From: Campylobacter coli LMG 9860
GTDB lineage: Bacteria > Campylobacterota > Campylobacteria > Campylobacterales > Campylobacteraceae
Assembly (NCBI RefSeq): GCF_000254135.1
Contig: NZ_AINS01000041.1
Coordinates: 1-61,321, forward strand
DNA: 61,321 bases
Reading direction: 5' to 3'
The position numbers and the translations under genes are program-made. A model generated the notes under the pieces. The model was not told the DNA's origin. It was given only the letters and a program-made list of their open reading frames with translations, and ran no database searches. Below, piece by piece: positions 39,760 through 51,631 of the stretch. Position 1 is the stretch's first letter. The number at the start of each line of letters is the position of its first letter.

Positions 39760-39859
39760 TTAAAACTCCTTTATATATTTTTTAATAATTTTAAATAGAA
39801 AACATTAATACAAGCTTATTAGAAAAGCTCATTTTTTATAAAAATTATTTTGATAATTA

Positions 39860-39896
39860 ATATTAAATTTATAAAAACAAGATTATAATTTAATAT
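39860..39896. promoter_or_regulatory. AT-rich near-perfect inverted repeat with back-to-back -10 boxes
   Basis: ATATTAAATTTATAA (39860-39874) pairs with TTATAATTTAATAT (39883-39896) around an eight-base centre, with one unpaired T. The right arm carries TATAAT on the plus strand (39884-39889) and on the minus strand (39887-39882), so it could drive both the tautomerase and the small membrane gene. It may be an operator; it shows only loose similarity to Fur sites. Confidence 0.35.
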
Positions 39897-40005
39897 CAGT
39901 ATTAAAATATAAATTCATCTATAGTTTAAATTTATATAAATAAAAAATGACTCACTATCACAAAAGCTGATTAAAATTTGCTAAAAGGATGTCATAAATC
40001 TTAAA

Positions 40006-40275
40006 ATGTTTGATTTTTTTATAAATTATATGATTTTTTGTGCTAAAGATCTTTCTAAATTGTTTTTAGGAACTTTAGCTTTATTTTTATTTGCCTTTTT
40101 TGGATTTATGTTTTTTATATGCGAAGGTGTGTTTTTATATGTATTACTTTTTTGTGAAATAATTTTATTTTTATATATGCTTTTGGGTATTTTTTACATA
40201 CGTAATCAAAAATTATTTTATAAAATTTTTGATTATTTTATAGCTTTGCAAAAGTTGTTCAAAAGAAAAATTTAA
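40006..40275 (+). CDS. Possible small Phe-rich membrane protein
   Basis: 89 aa with two strongly hydrophobic helices (about 18-38 and 42-66) and a basic end (KLFKRKI), looking like a genuine inner-membrane protein. However AAGGA is about 20 bases from the ATG, too far for normal initiation, and the last 63 bases overlap the convergent DNA glycosylase gene. I do not recognise a family. It could be real or a chance frame in AT-rich DNA. Confidence 0.42.
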   Translation: MFDFFINYMIFCAKDLSKLFLGTLALFLFAFFGFMFFICEGVFLYVLLFCEIILFLYMLLGIFYIRNQKLFYKIFDYFIALQKLFKRKI

Positions 40276-40701
40276 ATTTGCAGGAGAGCTTGAGGGTAGG
40301 GCTATGGCTTTTAAATGAGGATGAAATTTAGTAAAAAATCGATAAGCACTTTTCCCTGTGGTAAAAATAGCTTGGATTTGTGCTTGAGAAAGGATTAAAT
40401 TTAAATCATTAGCCTTTGCGTAACTTATGGTTTTATCATCTGAATTTTTAATCTTACAGCTTTGAAGCACATCCCAAATGGCGATATTTTTTTCTTTTAA
40501 AAACGCTTGTTGTTTTGTTATATTTTCTAATCTTGTATCAAAAAGTGTTTCTAGTATAGGCCAAAAACGATTTCTTGGGTGCTGGTAGTAAAATCCATCT
40601 TCTCTTGATTTTACCGAGGGAAAAGATCCTAAAATTAAAATTTTAGAATCCTTATCAAAAAAGGGTTTAAAAGGATGAGTTAAAAACTCACTCACTCGCA
40701 T
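40213..40701 (-). CDS. Hypoxanthine/uracil-DNA glycosylase, UDG family 6 (HDG) type
   Basis: 162 aa. The motif [10 protein letters not shown] near residues 27-36 followed by [14 protein letters not shown] is diagnostic of the HDG/Mug-like branch that removes deaminated purines, and [11 protein letters not shown] plus LPSSSPAN form the second motif. The start overlaps the pnp stop by ten bases. It is likely the last gene of the purD-RDD-lptD-pnp transcript. Confidence 0.88.
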   Translation of the reverse strand: MRVSEFLTHPFKPFFDKDSKILILGSFPSVKSREDGFYYQHPRNRFWPILETLFDTRLENITKQQAFLKEKNIAIWDVLQSCKIKNSDDKTISYAKANDLNLILSQAQIQAIFTTGKSAYRFFTKFHPHLKAIALPSSSPANLNFSFEQLLQSYKIIKNFIK

Positions 40702-42851
40702 AAATCCACAGAGATTTTGCCATTTTTAATCTCACTTACTTTTACTTTTAAAATTTGATTTTCACTTAAATTGAGATTTTTACTTTTAGAATTATGAAGC
40801 AAGCCATCAATTCCATTTTTAAGTTCTATAAAGGCTCCAAAATTCGTGATTTTTTTGACTTTTCCTTCAAATTCTTCGCCGATTTCAAAGTTTGATAGAT
40901 CTTTTTCTTTAAAGCCTTTTTTATTATTTTTTTGAGAACTTGTGATATTGATAATATAATCTTTTGCGGCTTTAATTTGTTCGTTTTCATTGCCCGCAAT
41001 TTTTACTTCACCCTTTTCACGATCTAAGTCTATAGAAACACCAAATTTTTCAATAATTTCTTTGATAGTTTTTCCAGCTTGACCTATGATATCGACTATT
41101 TTTGAAGGATCAACATTGAAAAGCTCGAGTTTTGGCAATACCTCTTCATTAACAACAATTTCCTTAAGTGCTTCTTCCATGATATTTAAGATATGAATTC
41201 TACCTTCTTTAGCTTGATACAAGGCTTCTTTGAGTATTTTTTGATCAATACCGCCCAATTTGATATCCATTTGTAAGGCTGTGATACCGTCTTTGCTACC
41301 TGCTACTTTAAAATCCATATCCCCATCATGATCTTCTAAACCCATGATATCAGTTAAAATAGCATATTGATCGCCTTCAAAAATAAGCCCCATAGCTACT
41401 CCTGCTACAAGTTTTAAGCTAGGTACTCCCGCTGCTCTTAAGGCTAAAGACCCTCCACAAACCGTTGCCATAGAACTAGAGCCATTGCTTTCTAAAATTT
41501 CACTTACCAAACGGATAACATAAGGATAATTTTCATCTATGCTTGGATAAAGGGCTCTTTTGGCTAAGTTTCCATGTCCTAACTCTCTTCTTCCAGGTGC
41601 TTTGATAGGGCTTGCCTCGCCTACTGAAAAACCTGGAAAATTATAATTAACCATAAAGCGTTCATTGATAGGATTTTTTTCGGTTAACACATCAACCATT
41701 TGCGCATCATTTTCACTACCTAAAGTCGCCACAACCAAAGCTTGAGTTTGTCCGCGTGTAAAAAGGCAAGAGCCATGTGTATTAGGTAAAATATTTGTTT
41801 CTATGGCAATAGGACGCACTTCATTTAAATTTCTACCATCTGCTCTTTTTTTTGTATTTAAAATTTGGCTACGAACGATTTTATGTTTGACTTTTGCTAG
41901 GGCATTTAAAATACTTTCTTCATCCCATTTTGTCGCGCTTTCAAAATTTAATATTTTTTCAGCAATTTTATTTAACTCACTCGCTCTTTCACTTTTTGCC
42001 ATTTGATTGATAGCCTGTACGATTTGATCGTGAAAATTATTTTCTATAAAGGCGAGAAGTTCGAAATTTTCTATTTCATCTTTGAAATTTAAATCGCTTG
42101 ATTTTTTATGTTTCAAAAAAGCTTCTTCATAAGCATTAGAGCCATTTAATATAGCTTTTTGGGCTAGACTTAGCGCTTCTAAAATTTCATCTTCGCTAAG
42201 TTCATTCATGCTTTGTGAAGTTGTTTGGGTTAAAACATCTGCATAAGGAGCTTCGATAAAGATTTCATCTTCTTTTTGATTAGGTAAAGCACGCATTTCT
42301 ATCATTAAAAGCTCATCTTTAACCCCTGCTACATAAAGATCAAGAGTGCTATTTTTAAGTTCTTCATTGTTTGGATTTAGGACAAATTTTTCTTCTATGC
42401 GACCTATGCGAACTCCACAAACAGGAGCTTTCATAGGAATATCACTAAGATAAAGTGCTACGCTTGCTGCATTTAGACTCATAACTTGAAGATCTACTTG
42501 AGGATCAGCAGAAAGAACCATTACGACAATTTGTGTCGGGTAGGCATATCCTTTTGGAAAAAGCGGACGCAAACTTCTGTCTATAATGCGTGCGGTTAAA
42601 GTTTCTGCATCGCTTGGTTTGGTTTCTCTTTTAACATAGCCGCCTGGGATTTTTCCTGCTGCATAGGCTTTTTCTATATACTGAACAGTTAGAGGCAAAA
42701 ATTCTTCTTCAACAGGCTTTTCCTCTCTTGCAACCGCGGCTAAAACGACACTTTTTCCTTGTCGCATAAGCACAGCACCTGCAGCTTGTTTAGCTACTTT
42801 TTCTATATCGAATACTTCTAAATTACCATTGATTTCTATACTGTATTGCAT
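40692..42851 (-). CDS. pnp: Polyribonucleotide nucleotidyltransferase
   Basis: 719 aa PNPase, the phosphorolytic 3' to 5' exoribonuclease. Two RNase PH domains are joined by a helical linker; the second contains [15 protein letters not shown] and a [12 protein letters not shown] metal/phosphate site. KH (about 550-610, [14 protein letters not shown]) and S1 (about 635-715, [17 protein letters not shown]) domains follow. ATG 42851 was chosen because AAAGGA lies six bases before it; the frame is open 19 codons further. PNPase is needed for low-temperature survival in C. jejuni. Confidence 0.96.
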   Translation of the reverse strand: MQYSIEINGNLEVFDIEKVAKQAAGAVLMRQGKSVVLAAVAREEKPVEEEFLPLTVQYIEKAYAAGKIPGGYVKRETKPSDAETLTARIIDRSLRPLFPKGYAYPTQIVVMVLSADPQVDLQVMSLNAASVALYLSDIPMKAPVCGVRIGRIEEKFVLNPNNEELKNSTLDLYVAGVKDELLMIEMRALPNQKEDEIFIEAPYADVLTQTTSQSMNELSEDEILEALSLAQKAILNGSNAYEEAFLKHKKSSDLNFKDEIENFELLAFIENNFHDQIVQAINQMAKSERASELNKIAEKILNFESATKWDEESILNALAKVKHKIVRSQILNTKKRADGRNLNEVRPIAIETNILPNTHGSCLFTRGQTQALVVATLGSENDAQMVDVLTEKNPINERFMVNYNFPGFSVGEASPIKAPGRRELGHGNLAKRALYPSIDENYPYVIRLVSEILESNGSSSMATVCGGSLALRAAGVPSLKLVAGVAMGLIFEGDQYAILTDIMGLEDHDGDMDFKVAGSKDGITALQMDIKLGGIDQKILKEALYQAKEGRIHILNIMEEALKEIVVNEEVLPKLELFNVDPSKIVDIIGQAGKTIKEIIEKFGVSIDLDREKGEVKIAGNENEQIKAAKDYIINITSSQKNNKKGFKEKDLSNFEIGEEFEGKVKKITNFGAFIELKNGIDGLLHNSKSKNLNLSENQILKVKVSEIKNGKISVDLCE

Positions 42852-42924
42852 CATTTGTCCTTTTTTTCTATATAATAAATTTGTCAAACTTTTAAAAATA
42901 TTTAGCAAATCTCATTCCTTAATT

Positions 42925-44962
42925 TTAAATTTTACTCTCCGTTTCTGCTAAAGAAAAATCGTATTTAACTCCACCTAAAGGATAGAAGTTAAAAATAAAA
43001 TAAATACCGCTTTGATTTTTAGCAGTAATTCCCGCACTTGTAAGTTGCGGATCAATTCTTTCTCTATACATTAAAGAATAATTCCAACATTTGCGTTGAA
43101 AAGTATATCCAAGCTCCCACATATTAGCATGCGCTCTTTGGGTATCAAACCAAATTCCTCCAAACAAATGATAATTTGCATTTGCAAGGTAATTTGCGCG
43201 CGTGCCTATAAAACTATATTTTCCATACTCATCGTTTTGATAAGCATGCGAAAAACTCCAATTGAATTTAGGGTTAGGATTGATCTCCATTTGACTGATG
43301 ATATTTGTAAAACGATTTTGAAGATCAGAGTAAATAATCTCACTATTAAAACTGATATTGTTATTATAATAATAGCTTAATAAATTGCTTATCTCATCAA
43401 ACTCACCTTGCTTGTTTAAATAATCAATATTAATTCTATGTTTGATTTTTTTTTGACCTTCATTATTGTAAAAGTATTGAGTAGTATAAAAGCCAAGATG
43501 TTCCTCTTCTTTGTCAATTTCTTCAAGATAATCTTCTGAAATACTTCCTGATTTGGCTCCTGGAAGAACATATTTTAACCCAAAATTAAGAGTATGAAAA
43601 AAATTATCATATGCTTTAGATAAATCAGTATAAAGATTAAAATCGTGCGTATTTCTAAAATAATGCTCATGATCTTTTTGAGGATAATGACTATAGTTTA
43701 AAAATGAAGCATAAAAGCGTTCGGTAAAAGTAAAATGCAAGAAGTCATCAAAAAAAGCATTATGATAAGAAATAGGCAAATTTAAATTCAATTGATTTGC
43801 ATAAGGGCCTACAGGGCGATAAAAATTATGAAAAGATGCATCAAAAGAATAACGCAAGCGTTCATCAAAAAAATTATTCAAAAAACGATGATATTGAAAG
43901 CTTGGATATTCTTGTAAGGTATTATCGTTATTTAATGCAGAAGTATCGATATAATACTTTGCATAAGCTCCATAATAATTATTTTCATCCGCTAGAAAAT
44001 AATTGATTTTTGAAGTAACTAATGAATTTAAATCACGATAATCCCTGCTGCCAAGATTAAGATAATCTATATCATTAAGATAGGTAGCATCTATCCATAA
44101 GCCTTCTTGAAAATTATCGCCCAACAGGGTTTTAATTAAATCATTTCTAGCATATTTTAATTCTGCGCCGTAATGACTTTGGTTTTTTAAATTTTCATCA
44201 TGATAATAGGATGAATTTTCTCTAAAAGCTCCTAAATTTACCTCTCCTATAGAATAAGGAGAGTCGATAAATCTTAAGGTTGAGTAAAGCCCAAAACCAC
44301 GATCGGTTCTAATTTGAGGATTTAATTCTAGATCCCAATTTTCATAAGGTGCGATATAAATAGGCTGTTCATAATACAAACCTTCGCTGTTTTTTAAGAC
44401 TATTTTTGGGATTAAAAGTCCGCTTTGGCGGTGGGTATCTGCACTAAAACCAAAATAGGGTAAATAAAATATAGGAAAATCTTTAACATATAATTTTGCA
44501 TTATATAAATGAACAAAATTATTTTCCCTATTGAGCCATCCTTTAGAAAAGCGAATTTCCCAATCAGGATCTTCGACATTACAACTTGAAACAGCTGAAA
44601 TTTCGCTTTTGAAAACATTCTCATCTAAATAGCTAGTCTTGCTTTGAAACCATACTTCTAAATTATTATTAGAAAAGAAAAAATTATTAAAATTAGCTTC
44701 ATTTGAATTTAAATTGATTTTAGCATAGTTTGAATGAGAGCGTTCATTTTGTCCTCTTAATATATTCACATCACCAAAAAGCTCTAAATCTCCGGTTTTT
44801 TCATTGTAAATAGCCTTATTGGCAGTGATAAAATAAAAATCTGAAAAAATAATCACATCATCGTTTGCAGTGAGTATATCCCCTTGTTTTTTAGCATCAA
44901 GTGCATAGATATCAACTTGAGTGGCATTGAGTAAAGTAAGACTAGCGCTTAAAAATAAAATT

Positions 44963-44973
<11 letters not shown>
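42925..44973 (-). CDS. lptD: LPS-assembly outer membrane protein LptD
   Basis: 682 aa with a signal peptide (MWRKILFLSASLTLLNA) and an N-terminal OstA-type beta-jellyroll (about 20-110, repeats such as AIYNEKTGDLELFGDVNI), then a long beta-barrel rich in aromatic strands. Two cysteines only are visible in the plug/barrel region (SCNVEDPDW and near RKCWNYSLMY). It inserts lipooligosaccharide into the outer leaflet. The start overlaps the RDD gene by 11 bases. A candidate LptM helper is encoded elsewhere in the window. Confidence 0.93.
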
Positions 44974-46662
<1,689 letters not shown>

Positions 46663-46681
46663 TTATTCTCCTTGTATAAAA

Positions 46682-46864
46682 CCCAAACAGCCGCTTAATA
46701 AAGATTGACCCCAAAAAGTCAAAGAAAACCGTTAGGCGATTTTTAAAGGCTGTAACTTCTCGCTTCTTTCGAAACTCAAACGATGCCACAGAACACGGTA
46801 AATCGCACAATCACAGTTAATAAAAATATGTTGGATCACTTTAAATATCACGAACTGTTTAGGC
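46682..46864 (-). ncRNA. ssrS: 6S RNA
   Basis: A 183-base element upstream of purD with no open frame. The two ends form a nine-pair closing stem, CCTAAACAG at the 5' end with CTGTTTGGG at the 3' end (one G-U). Further in, TGATCC pairs with GGGTCA, then GCGATTT with AAATCGC, separated by internal loops, giving the long bulged hairpin typical of 6S RNA. A TATAAT box at 46871-46876 sits seven bases before the inferred 5' end. 6S RNA binds sigma-70 RNA polymerase in stationary phase. The assignment rests on structure, size and position; no covariance search was possible. Confidence 0.75.
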
Positions 46865-46870
46865 AAGCAA

Positions 46871-46876
46871 ATTATA
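46871..46876 (-). promoter_or_regulatory. -10 box of the 6S RNA gene
   Basis: TATAAT on the minus strand, with the first base of the inferred 6S transcript (G at about 46864) seven bases downstream, which is the normal distance. Confidence 0.7.
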
Positions 46877-46902
46877 GCCTTATTTAGCTTAAAATTCTAT
46901 GT

Positions 46903-48363
46903 TTAAATCAGTTTAAATTTGGTTTTTCCTATTTTATCAAAATGTTTTCCTTCTAAAATAATATCTGCTACACTTTCCCATATATGTTTTTCATCGATAA
47001 ACACTATATCAAAACTATTATCACGCATTAAAGACTGATAATTGACTTTTTTAGGGGCGTACTTTACTATGAAATAAGGATTTTGCGCAAAGGTTTCTAT
47101 TTTTAATTTACAAAGCAAATCCAAATCCGAAGTCACGACTAAAAATTTTTTTCTTTGTTCTTTGGTAATTTTTTGGATATAAACTAAAAGTTTTTGATCA
47201 AAAGGATTAAGCGCTGCTTTGTTTAAGCGACTTAGATAATGCTCTGCAAATGAAAGAGAACAAAAGGAATTTTCTATATTGCTCATTGTAAAATATGAAT
47301 TTTTAACCCCTGATGATTTTAAGGACAGGTGCCAAATTTTAACATCCATTATCGTAGCACATAAATTAAGACCTGTAATTATTTTTTTAAAGAGTTTTTC
47401 GCGTGAAAGCTTGAAAGCATTTTCAAAAATATTATAATTTTTCTTATAAAAATCCTCTTGTATAGCACCCAGTCTTTTAAGGGTTGTTCTATAATACTCC
47501 GCTTCTTTTTGAAGTTTTGCTAATTTTTCTTGTCTTGCTTTGAGTTTTTCAGGATCTGCATTGGCCGCATTGCTTTTAAGTTGAATTTCAGATTGTAAAG
47601 CTTTCATTTGTGCTTCAAGTGAAGCAAGGCGGTTTTTTCTTGTATCTATAGTGGCTATTAAAGCTTGGTAATGGCATTGTAAAGATAAGAAAGTTTCATT
47701 AAATATTTTAGTGATATTGGGTTTTTTATCTGCTATCATTTGTTTGTAAGAATTTTCTAAGTGCATCATAATGCTTTTTAGGGCGCTAAATTGGGTTTGA
47801 TCTATACTATTATCCATAAAAATTAAAGTATCATAAGCTTTAAATAAAAATCTCTTAAGAATGAGATAGTCCAAAATACAAGGAATATCTTTTTCATCTT
47901 GTAAATTGGCTTGCAAGGCTTCAACAGATAAAATTTCATGGGCAAAATATTTTTGTATGGCTTGAGGAATAGTAAAAGATAAGGGAATTTTTTCTATAGA
48001 ATCAAAATCAATGCTTCTATAAAGTTCTGTAATATACGCACTTCTGCGAGAATTTTGTAAATCTTCAAGCTCATCATCACTATCGGTTTTCCAAAAATCA
48101 TGTTCAGTGATAAAATCACCCTCTTTAAATTCTTGAAATTTGGAAGGTTTTATCCCTGTGATAGTTTTGCTTACAGGCACAGGAGCGCCGTTTTCAGACT
48201 TTTTATCACTAGAGAGCGTGCGAAATTCAACAAGCATCCCAACACTTGGCATACTTTTTTTATCATTCCAAATTTGACGACTAAAGTCAAAAAAAGTATT
48301 TGCTGAATTCGTTACAGTTCCACGCCCTGTGGAATCCATATATATAGCTATTTTTCCATGCAT
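46903..48363 (-). CDS. Protein of unknown function with an OB/cold-shock-like N-terminus and a central coiled coil
   Basis: 486 aa, probably the protein numbered Cj1249 in C. jejuni. The first about 75 residues have a pattern like a cold-shock domain (GKIAIYMDSTGRGTVTN, FFDFSRQIW, GMLVEFR). Residues about 110-230 are helical, about 240-300 are a Lys/Glu/Gln-rich coiled coil (LEAQMKALQSEIQLK), and the last 120 residues alternate strands and helices (KKFLVVTSDLDLL, FDIVFIDEKHIW) like a receiver or nucleotide-binding fold. No catalytic motif is recognised. It is not a secreted protein. Confidence 0.8.
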   Translation of the reverse strand: MHGKIAIYMDSTGRGTVTNSANTFFDFSRQIWNDKKSMPSVGMLVEFRTLSSDKKSENGAPVPVSKTITGIKPSKFQEFKEGDFITEHDFWKTDSDDELEDLQNSRRSAYITELYRSIDFDSIEKIPLSFTIPQAIQKYFAHEILSVEALQANLQDEKDIPCILDYLILKRFLFKAYDTLIFMDNSIDQTQFSALKSIMMHLENSYKQMIADKKPNITKIFNETFLSLQCHYQALIATIDTRKNRLASLEAQMKALQSEIQLKSNAANADPEKLKARQEKLAKLQKEAEYYRTTLKRLGAIQEDFYKKNYNIFENAFKLSREKLFKKIITGLNLCATIMDVKIWHLSLKSSGVKNSYFTMSNIENSFCSLSFAEHYLSRLNKAALNPFDQKLLVYIQKITKEQRKKFLVVTSDLDLLCKLKIETFAQNPYFIVKYAPKKVNYQSLMRDNSFDIVFIDEKHIWESVADIILEGKHFDKIGKTKFKLI

Positions 48364-48496
48364 ATTTCATCCTTGAAAGTTTTTAAAAGATAATTTTAGC
48401 TTTATTTTTATAAAAATTTTATAAGCAAAAGAATAAAATTACATGTTTGATTTTAAAATTTTTTTAGTTATATTTTTTTACCATAGGAAAAATTGA

Positions 48497-49054
48497 ATGT
48501 TTTTTTATGAATATCTTAAAAATCCAAAACAAATCGGTGCTTTTTGTTCTAGCTCTCAAAAGCTAGGTTTTGTTATGACTCAAAATATTAATTTGCGTCA
48601 AGCAAACTATATCGTAGAGATTGGACCTGGCACAGGTGTTTTTACTGAAAATATTTTAAAATATAAAAATAAAAAAGCACAATTTTTTGCTATAGAAATC
48701 AATAAAAATATGGCAGATAAGCTTAAAAGAAAAATTGTAAATTTGGATATAGAAATAGGGAGTGCTGAAAATTTACCTTATTTTTTAAGGCAAAGAAATA
48801 TCACCTATGCAGATGTGATTATAAGTGGAATTCCGTGGAGTTTGCTTAGGGATCACGAGCAAGAAAAGCTTTTAAAAATCATCCATAAAAGTTTAAAACC
48901 TAACGGATATTTTAGCACCTTTGCTTATGTGCTACCTACTTATTCAAGTTTAAAATTTCGTCAAAAGATATTTTCTCTTTTTGCAGAGGTGAGAATTCCA
49001 AAAGTTGTTTGGTAAAATTTCCCACCCGCTGTGGTGTATTATTGTAAGAAGTAA
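48497..49054 (+). pseudogene. PmtA-like phospholipid N-methyltransferase, truncated by a late nonsense codon
   Basis: The frame reads 172 codons to TAA at 49013-49015 and then continues in the same frame as NFPPAVVYYCKK to a second TAA at 49052-49054. Phospholipid N-methyltransferases of this family end in VVWRN-PPA-VY, so the TAA sits where R or K is expected; a one-base change such as AAA or AGA-type to TAA explains it. The SAM-binding motif VEIGPGTGVFTENIL is intact near residue 41-55 and the N-terminal FCSSSQKLG matches. The truncated protein may keep some activity because only 13 codons are lost. Such enzymes methylate phosphatidylethanolamine; the substrate here is inferred. Confidence 0.82.
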
Positions 49055-49176
49055 ATTTTTATCCCCATTTTTTTGATAAAACACAACTTAATGCTTTATT
49101 ACACGGATTGTCCTAAAAATAAGCACGCATTGTAAAATTTTTGGATTAAAGCTTGATAATTTTAAATAAAGCTATA

Positions 49177-49785
49177 TTATAATTCTTTCTTTTTAGCAAT
49201 AATGAGCAATTCTCGATCATCCGTAGTTTCTTCTATATAATCTTCTATGGAAGATAAGATATCAAATCCGTTTTGCTTTAATAATTTATGTACTTTTTCT
49301 AAATCTAAAGCACTATGATAAAATGATTCTTTCCACATTGTGCTTATAATTTCGCCATCATTTTTTCCATGAGTAAATAAAAACAATCCACCAGATGTCA
49401 ACAAAGAAGAAATGATTTGATAAATACATTCTTGTTTATCATACCTAATGTGCCAAATAGAATCAAATGCGATGATTGCATCATATTTTTTATCTGTTTT
49501 GAAATTTAAAATATCCTCTACTAAAAAAGTGGCATTATGTAAGTTAAGTTTTTGTGCTTGTTTTATCATTTCTTCTGAAATATCTATCCCTGTAACTTGA
49601 AATCCTTGTTTTGATAAATATAAAGCGATAGGATATCCAGTTCCACAACCAATATCTAGCACTCTTGAATTTGGACTTAAATTATTTGCGAAGTCGACAA
49701 TGCATTGATTGATTGAGGTATTTTTGCGAAATTCACTCCACTTTTTACAAATTTTATTGTATGAATCTTTTATGCTATTTTCCAT
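49177..49785 (-). CDS. Class I SAM-dependent methyltransferase
   Basis: 202 aa from ATG 49785, chosen because AGGAA lies about six bases before it on the minus strand; the frame is open eight codons further. The SAM motif VLDIGCGTGYPIALYL is at about residues 38-53, motif II is VTGIDISEEMI, and motif III region IIAFDSIWHI follows. It resembles UbiE/small-molecule methyltransferases; the substrate is unknown. I do not recall this gene at this position in NCTC 11168, so it may be accessory. It is convergent with the truncated PmtA-like gene. Confidence 0.8.
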   Translation of the reverse strand: MENSIKDSYNKICKKWSEFRKNTSINQCIVDFANNLSPNSRVLDIGCGTGYPIALYLSKQGFQVTGIDISEEMIKQAQKLNLHNATFLVEDILNFKTDKKYDAIIAFDSIWHIRYDKQECIYQIISSLLTSGGLFLFTHGKNDGEIISTMWKESFYHSALDLEKVHKLLKQNGFDILSSIEDYIEETTDDRELLIIAKKKEL

Positions 49786-49918
49786 CCATATTCCTAAAAA
49801 TTTTAACACTCTTTGATTTTTATAATAAAATTAATACATTTAATATAAGCTTTTTCTATAACTTTATATGCTAGTTTTTTATGTATTAAAAATTTGTTAA
49901 TGAGGGTTTTAAATTCTT

Positions 49919-49947
49919 GAAAACCTGTATATTATTATCAGGTTTTC
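49919..49947. terminator. Hairpin downstream of guaA
   Basis: Perfect nine-base arms GAAAACCTG (49919-49927) and CAGGTTTTC (49939-49947) with an 11-base AT loop lie just beyond the guaA stop. The T-run is better on the plus side (GATTTTTT), but position suggests guaA termination; it may be bidirectional. Confidence 0.5.
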
Positions 49948-49959
49948 AGATTTTTTAAT

Positions 49960-51495
49960 TTATTCCCATTCTATAGTTGCAGGTGGTTTACTTGAGATAT
50001 CATAAACTACGCGGTTAATACCTTCAACCTCATTGATAATACGACGCGAGATATTTTCTAAAATTTCATAAGGTATGTGTGAAAAAGTCGCTGTCATTCC
50101 ATCACTTGCATCAACAACACGAACACAAATGGTATTATCATAAGTTCGGTTATCTCCCATAACACCAACGCTTTTTACATTTAACAATACACAAAAAGCT
50201 TGCCAAGTTTTATCATACCAACCCGTGCTTCTTAGTTCTTCAAGTAAGATTACATCTGCTTTGCGTAGTAATTCAAGACTTGGGCGATTGACTTCTCCCA
50301 TGATGCGTATAGCAAGACCAGGGCCTGGGAAAGGATGGCGATAAACTATTTCTTTGCTTAATCCAAGCTCGATACCTAAAGCACGCACTTCATCTTTAAA
50401 AATTTCTTTTAAAGGTTCTATGAGTTTAAGATTCATTTTTTCAGGTAAGCCCCCTACATTATGATGGCTTTTAATGGTTTTGCTTGCACCTACAACAGAA
50501 CTTTCTATGATATCAGTATAAAGTGTGCCTTGGGCAAGATATTTTACATCTTTATGTTTTTTTGCTTCTTCTTCAAAAACTTCTATAAAGGTATTTCCTA
50601 TGATTTTTCTTTTTTGTTCAGGATCTGTGACATTAGCTAAGCGACTTAAGAAAATTTCACTTGCATCAATGCTGATGAGATCGATGCCTAAAGTGTTTTT
50701 AAACATAAATTCAACTTGTTCTTTTTCTCCACTTCTTAAAAGTCCATTATCTACAAAAACTACTATAACTTGCTCTTTTATAGCACTAGCTAAAAGTGCA
50801 GCAACTACGCTACTATCTACTCCGCCACTTACAGCACAAAGCACTTTATCATTGCCTACTTCTTCGCGGATTTTTTCTGCTTGAGTTTTTGCAAAAGAAC
50901 CCATATTCCAAATACTTTCACAATTGCAAGCATATTTAGCAAAATTTTTTAAGATATTTTTGCCAAATTCGCTGTGTTGTACTTCTGGGTGAAATTGTAG
51001 AGCAAAGAATTTCTTATCTTCGTTTCCAAAAACACAAAAAGGGCTATTTTCACTTGTGGCTAAAACTTCAAAACCTTGTGGTAAATTTTCAACCTTATCA
51101 GAATGACTCATCCAAACGATTTGTTTTTTAGGTAGATTTTTAAACAAATCGCTATCTTTTTGAATTTCTATACTTGCTTTGCCGTATTCTTTGTGTCCTG
51201 CTGGAGCAACATTGGCTTTATAATGATGAGCCATGAGTTGCATACCATAACAAATTCCAAGTATGGGTAAGCCTAGATTAAAAACCTCTTTATCACAAAA
51301 GTACGCATCTGTTGCATAAACACTTGCAGGGCCACCACTTAAAATAATACCCTTAGGTTCTTTCGCTTTGATATCTGCTAAACTTACATTAAAAGGCAAA
51401 ATCTCAGCATAAACGCCTTGCTCTCTCAATCTTCTTGCTATAAGCTGAGTATATTGCGATCCAAAATCTAAAACTAAAATATCTGCTTTTTTCAT
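49960..51495 (-). CDS. guaA: GMP synthase (glutamine-hydrolysing)
   Basis: 511 aa. The N-terminal class I glutaminase has the catalytic cysteine in GICYGMQL (about 80-87) and histidine/glutamate in [10 protein letters not shown]. The ATP pyrophosphatase domain has the P-loop SGGVDSSV at about 219-226, and the dimerisation domain ends in KPPATIEWE. It converts XMP to GMP. One base separates it from the upstream lipoprotein gene. Confidence 0.97.
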   Translation of the reverse strand: MKKADILVLDFGSQYTQLIARRLREQGVYAEILPFNVSLADIKAKEPKGIILSGGPASVYATDAYFCDKEVFNLGLPILGICYGMQLMAHHYKANVAPAGHKEYGKASIEIQKDSDLFKNLPKKQIVWMSHSDKVENLPQGFEVLATSENSPFCVFGNEDKKFFALQFHPEVQHSEFGKNILKNFAKYACNCESIWNMGSFAKTQAEKIREEVGNDKVLCAVSGGVDSSVVAALLASAIKEQVIVVFVDNGLLRSGEKEQVEFMFKNTLGIDLISIDASEIFLSRLANVTDPEQKRKIIGNTFIEVFEEEAKKHKDVKYLAQGTLYTDIIESSVVGASKTIKSHHNVGGLPEKMNLKLIEPLKEIFKDEVRALGIELGLSKEIVYRHPFPGPGLAIRIMGEVNRPSLELLRKADVILLEELRSTGWYDKTWQAFCVLLNVKSVGVMGDNRTYDNTICVRVVDASDGMTATFSHIPYEILENISRRIINEVEGINRVVYDISSKPPATIEWE

Positions 51496-51496
51496 T

Positions 51497-51628
51497 CTAC
51501 CACCTATTTAATTGTTCGTATTTTTTAATGCTTTTTATTGAACCATTTTGTTCGTAGCTAGTGTATTGTGGGTTGCCCTTATAGCCACATGCACACAAAA
51601 AAATTAAGAAAAAAAATGCTAAAATCAT
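51497..51628 (-). CDS. Very small lipoprotein, LptM (YifL)-like
   Basis: 43 aa from ATG 51628 (a TTG at 51646 would add six residues, LKFFHK as MKFFHK). The signal [14 protein letters not shown] ends in a lipobox, and the first mature residues CGYKGNPQY resemble the CGxKGPLYxP signature of LptM, the small lipoprotein that helps LptD fold. The rest is short and polar. It starts three bases from the divergent ATG at 51632. The LptM assignment is a motif-level inference. Confidence 0.65.
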   Translation of the reverse strand: MILAFFFLIFLCACGYKGNPQYTSYEQNGSIKSIKKYEQLNRW

Positions 51629-51631
51629 CTT

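Noticed and set aside
42852-42908. Longer pnp N-terminus ([17 protein letters not shown])
   Set aside because: The added residues are not part of PNPase and the AAAGGA ribosome binding site lies inside them; the start is placed at 42851.
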